A stretch of 64,000 bases of DNA. Origin: Plotosus lineatus. Taxonomy: Eukaryota > Chordata > Actinopteri > Siluriformes > Plotosidae. A model generated the notes under the pieces. The model saw only the letters and a program-made list of their open reading frames with translations, was not told the DNA's origin and searched no databases. The translations under genes were made by a program, and so were the position numbers. How positions within the stretch are numbered: the stretch's first letter is position 1; every line of letters starts with the position of its first letter. Below are positions 59,550 to 64,000 of this stretch, in pieces. The DNA is taken from NCBI GenBank assembly GCA_024760905.1, contig CM045729.1, positions 4,768,663 through 4,832,662 of the forward strand, read 5' to 3'.

Positions 59550-59815
59550 ATGGTGGCGTGGTGGCAAGCACATCTGCCTCGTCGCAAGAAGGTCCCAGGT
59601 TTGTGTGTGGAGTTTGTATGTTCTCTCCTTGCTTGTGTTGTTTTCCTCTGAGTACTCTGGTTTTCTCTCACACTCCAGAAACATGCACAGAAGCCCAATT
59701 AATTGGCTGTTTCTAATCACCCCAAGATGTGAGTGGCTGTATTTGTGTTGACCCTGCAAAGCTCTGGTGAGCTGTTCAGGGTGTACCTCGCCCTCGCCCA
59801 GAGTGAATGAATGTT
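59550..59815 (+). repeat. SINE-beta with partial tail-2
   Basis: Head CGTCGCAAGAAGGTCCCAGG, body CCAGAAACATGCACAGAAGC, and tail-2 start GTGAGCTGTTCAGGGTG. Confidence 0.65.
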
Positions 59816-59974
59816 GTATAACGATTAGATTTAAAACGGTCATACACCAAAAGCTCACTGCTAGGAAGTAAGTCTGAGTCATAACACATGCCTTTGTACC
59901 AATATTTAAAGACTTGTGATCGTCGTTATTAACATCAGAAGAAACGTTTTTACAATGTAGGACTGCAGAGAATT

Positions 59975-62900
59975 TCGATCAGATGCAGAGGGTTGCGTCA
60001 GGAAGGGCATCCGGCAGAAAACAAATGCCAACTAAAAAGTGCGAGTCACAACAAACAATGTCATACCGGATCGGTCGAGGCCCGGGTTAACAATGACCGC
60101 CATCAGTGCTGTTAACCAACAGGGTGCTGGTGGAGATTGGACTACTGTTGGTCGAAGATGTCGAAGAAGGAGAGGCGGGAGGCGTGTCCGTAGGCAGAGA
60201 GAGAAGAAGAAAAGCACAAGTCTAGGACTGAGAGTAGGGACTTTAAATGTTGTAACTATGGCAGAAAAAAGTCGAGAGCTGGCTGATATGATGCAGAGGA
60301 GGACGGTGGACATACTGTGTGTTCAGGAGACCAGGTGGAAAGGTAGCGAGGCTAGAAGCTTTAGGAGCAGGTTTAAGCTGTTTTTTCATGGTGTGGATGG
60401 GAAGAGAAATGGAGTAGGAGTCATCTTGAAGGAGGGGTTTGTCAGGAATGTTCTAGAAGTGAAAAGAGTGTCAGACAGAGTGATGAGTCTCAAGTTAGAA
60501 ATTGAAGGCGTGATGGTCAATGTTGTTAGTGCTTATGCCCCACAGGCAGGATGTGAGCCAGAAGAAAAGGAGAGATTCTGGAGTGAGTTAGATGAAGTGA
60601 TGCAGAGTAACCCCAGAGGTGAAAGAGTGGTCATTGGTGCAGACTTCAATGGACATGTTGGTGCAGGAAACAGAGGGGACGAGGAAGTGATGGGTAGGTT
60701 TGGTATCCAGGACAGGAACTCAGAAGGACAGATGTTGGTAGATTTTGCAAAAAGGATGGAAATGGCTGTGGTAAATACTTTCTTTCAGAAGAGACATCAG
60801 AAGAGGGTGACTTATAAAAGCGGAGGTAGGAGCACACAGGTAGACTACATCTTGTACAGGCGATGTACTTTGAAGGAAGTCAGTGACTGCAAAGTAGTAG
60901 TGGGTGAGAGTGTTGCCAAACAGCATAGGATGGTGGTGTGCAGGATGACGCTGATGGTGAGGAAGGTGAAGAAGACAAAGGCAAAGCAGAAGACAAAGTG
61001 GTGGAAGCTAAAAAAGGAAGAGTGTTGGGTTGTCTTCAAGGAGGAGTTGAAACAGGCTTTAGGTGGTCAGGAAGTGCTTCTAGATGACTGGACAACCACA
61101 GCCAATGTGATCAGGGAGACAGGTAGGAGAATACTTGGTGTGTCCTCTGGAAGGAGAGTAGATAAGGAGACTTGGTGTTGGAATGAGGAAATGCAGGAGT
61201 GTGTACAAAGTAAGAGGTTAGCTAAGAAGAAGTGGGACATAGAGAGGAGTCAAAAGAGTAAACAGGAGTAGAGGGAGATACAGCGTAAGGCAAAGGTAGT
61301 GGTGTCAAAGGCCAAACAGAGGGTGTATGATGACTTGTATGCTCGGTTGGAAAGTAAAGAGCGAGAAAATGATTTATACAGGTTGGCACAGCAGAGAAAT
61401 AGAGATGGAAAGGATGTGCAGCAAGTTAGAGTGATTAAGGACAGAGAGGGAGATGTATTGACTGATGACAGAAGTGTGCTGGGAAGATGGAAAGAGTACT
61501 TTGAAGAGCTGATGAATGAGGAAAATGAGAGAGAAAAAAAGAGTAGAAGAGGTGACCATCGAGGACCAGGAAGTAGCAAAGATTAATAAGGGTGAACTGA
61601 GGAGGGCATTGAAGAGGATGAAGAATGGAAAGGCAGTTGGTCCTGACGGCATACCGGTGGAGGTATGGAAGTGTCTAGGAGAGGTAGCAGTAGATTTCCT
61701 GACAAGAACATTCAACAAGGTCTTAGAGAGTGAGAGGATGCCAGAGGAATGGAGAATAAGTGTGATGGTGCCCATTTTTAAGAACAAGGGAGACTTGCAG
61801 AGTTGTGGCAACTACAGAGGGATAAAGTTGATGAGCCATACGATGAAGTTATGGGAAAGAATAGTGGAAGCTAGACTAAGGGCAGAGGTCAGCATTTGTG
61901 AACAACAGTTTGGTTTCATGCCAAGAAAGAGCACCACAGATGCAGTGTTTGCCTTGAGGATGTTAATAGAGAAGTACAGAGAAGGTCAAACGGAGCTGCA
62001 TTGTGCCTTTGTGGATCTGGAGAAAGCATATGACAGGATGCTGAGAGAGGAACTGTGGTATTGCATGAGGAAGTCTGGAGTGGCAGAGAAGTATGTTAGA
62101 GTGGTGCAGGACATGCACGAGAGATGTAAGACAGTGGTGAGGTGTGCTGTCGGTGTGACACAAGAGTTCAAGGTGGAGGTGGGACTGCATCAAGGGTCAG
62201 CTCTCAGCCCCTTCTTGTTTGCTATGGTGATGGACAGGCTGACAGACGAGGTGAGACAAGAATATCCATGGACTATGATGTTTGCAGATGACATTGTGAT
62301 CTGTAGTGAGAGCAGAGAACAAGTGGGGGGAAATCTACAGAGGTGGAGGTATGCCCTGGAAAGGAGGGGAATGAAGGATAGCCTCAGTAAGACAGAATAC
62401 ATGTGTGTGAATGACAAGGACCCAACAGGAATGGTGAGGTTACAGGGGGCAGAGATAAGGAAGGTGGAGGATTTTAAGTACTTCAGCTCAACAATCCAGA
62501 GCAGTGCAGAGTGTGGAAAAGAGGTGAAGAAGCATGTGCAGGCTGGTTGGAATGGTTGGAGAAAAGTGTCCGGTGTGATGTGTGATAGGAAGATATTGGC
62601 AAGAATGAAGGGAAAAGTGTGTTGAGGCCAGCGATGTATGGTTTAGAAACAGTGGCACTGAGGAAAAGACAGAAGGCAGAGTTGGAGGTAGCAGAGATGA
62701 AAATGTTGAGGTTCTCTTTGGGAGTAGCAAGGATGGATCGAATCAGGAATGAGTACATCAGCGGGACAGCACATATAAGACGTTTTGGAGACAAAGTCAG
62801 AGAGTCTAGATTGAGATGGTTTGGACATGTACAGAGGAGGGATAGTGAGTATATTGGTAGTATGATGCTGAGGTTGGAACGACCAGGCAGAAGGCCGAGA

Positions 62901-63052
62901 GGAAGACCAAAGAGAAGATTTATGGATGTTGTGAAGGAGCACATGAAGGTAGTTGGTGTAAGAGAAAAAGATGCAGAGGATAGGGTGAGATGGAGGCGGA
63001 TGATTTGCTGTGGCGACCCCTGAAGGGAACAGCCGAAAGGAAAAGAAGAAGA
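59975..63052 (+). mobile_element. nearly full-length RTE-A LINE
   Basis: It begins in the 5' untranslated region (GCAGAGGGTTGCGTCAGGAA, about 59985). The frame 60039-61271 encodes the endonuclease (VQETRW, GADFNGHVGAGNRGDEE, QVDYILYRR, QHRMV) and linker; TAG ends it at 61271. A frameshift in an A-run at about 61540 leads into 61516-62625, the reverse transcriptase (FGFMPRKSTTDA, CAFVDLEKAYDR, GLHQGSALSP, FADD at about 62280). A short deletion at about 62620 shifts the frame again to 62619-63023, ending CCGDP. One nonsense and two frameshifts make it the least damaged RTE-A here. It would be easy to mistake for a host gene. Confidence 0.92.
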
Positions 63053-63054
63053 CT

Positions 63055-63276
63055 GGGCAGTATTTCTGATTCCTCCTTTAGTCCAGACGTGGCTTGTTTA
63101 ATGCCGGCAGATGTGAGAAATCACCAGTTCAGAAATGTTAATGCCCTGGTGTTGTATTTATTTAGTTTTTCTGCTGTGCACACGTCAGAGCTGTGATCCT
63201 GCAACTGTTTACAGGGATTTGGGTTTGAGCTTAATGTAAATCAGACCTCTGTGGTCATGTTGATGGGAACAACCTG

Positions 63277-63334
<58 letters not shown>

Positions 63335-63750
63335 TTAATTTGCGGGCAGTGAAGGGTGGAGTACACATTCTTTTAAAAGTCTTTATTGGATCAGTTCTTT
63401 CTCACCGCAGCTGTAATAATGCATGATTAAAAAGAACCACTGAAGTTTTTTAATGAAAAAATCACGCAACAGAAAAATAAAATAATGACTCTGTAATACA
63501 CCACAAGTTAAAACTAATTAGCCAATATTCTATATTTTTTTAATCCGACACAGACTATAACACTTTTGCTCGTTATTAGTGTGACACTGGGCTGCACGGT
63601 ACTGGTTCTTGTATTTATCGCGGAAAGCTGTGAGATGTGAATATTTTCTTGTCCACAGCTGTATCACTAACTTAATGCTGTTGTCCGGAGCTCTATTAGC
63701 TTTTTATACCGTTTGAGTCCCAATGAGCAGTCACTGATCAGTGTGGGCCT
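63055..63750. other. flank with (TG)n, nothing else recognised
   Basis: (TG)n at 63280-63331; the rest shows no gene. Confidence 0.7.
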
Positions 63751-63751
63751 G

Positions 63752-64000
63752 GCGCTGGTGACCTGGTGGTAGAGGTGCTGGATCACTGATTCCAAGGTTG
63801 GGGGTTCAGGCCCCACTATCACTGCTTTGTCATTGCTGTCCCCCCAGTGCACTAACTAGGTTATCAAAGGCCGGCCGTGTCTCTCACTGTGTGTGGTGTG
63901 AGGTTCATGTGAAAGAACCATTGCTGATTTTCATCAAGAGGAGCCGCATAGCCATCAGTGTGTTTCTGCCCTGCGATGGCCCGGCGAGTTGTTCAGGGTG
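63752..64000 (+). repeat. SINE-alpha with tail-2, cut by window end
   Basis: Head (GAGGTGCTGGATCACTGATT, B box GGTTCAGGCCCC), body, and the first bases of tail-2 (GCGATGGCCCGGCGAGTTGT). Confidence 0.75.

Noticed and set aside
60039..61271. A 410-codon open frame that could be called a craniofacial development protein 2-like host gene
   Set aside because: It is the endonuclease half of RTE-A; the same sequence recurs at several places, is followed by reverse transcriptase and a LINE tail, and is broken by a stop.

Overview
This is vertebrate nuclear DNA, almost certainly from a teleost fish. It has a spliced gene with GT-AG introns, abundant (TG)n microsatellites, Rex3/RTE and L2-type LINEs, tRNA-derived SINEs, Tc1/mariner-like DNA transposons and an endogenous retrovirus. 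The abundance of one RTE family and its SINE partner recalls ostariophysan (perhaps catfish) genomes, but that is only a guess. Nothing bacterial is present: no operons, ribosome sites or CRISPR.

The only host gene I can support is cystathionine beta-synthase (cbs) on the + strand. All 14 coding exons could be placed (19332-57161). They join in frame to a 573-residue protein with conserved haem ligands, PLP lysine, glycine loops, two C-terminal CBS domains and a stop. A probable non-coding first exon with a CpG-rich, CCAAT-containing promoter lies at about 10.55-10.80 kb. Three AATAAA signals follow the stop.

Layout: 0-10.3 kb upstream is wholly repeat-derived (RTE-A pieces, a retroviral pol fragment, a 2.9-kb Rex3, SINEs). 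10.3-10.8 kb is the promoter and first exon. 10.8-19.3 kb is intron 1, with rearranged RTE-A, a second Rex3, a 63-bp perfect hairpin and a DNA transposon holding a CR1/L2-type LINE. 21.36-42.58 kb is a 21-kb intron holding a 16-kb antisense endogenous retrovirus with intact LTRs and a 5-bp target duplication. Two RTE-A elements sit inside that provirus, and one of them contains another RTE-A which contains an L2. 42.6-57.2 kb holds the 12 downstream coding exons, many abutting (TG)n tracts. 57.2-64 kb is 3' flank with SINEs and a nearly full-length RTE-A.

The strongest observations are: UG-repeat 3' splice sites in cbs; the retrovirus lying 15 bp inside an intron; the four-level nested insertion with readable target duplications; and a modular SINE system in which two tRNA-like heads share one tail, while one head also uses a second tail that looks like the fused 5' and 3' ends of the local RTE-A LINE.
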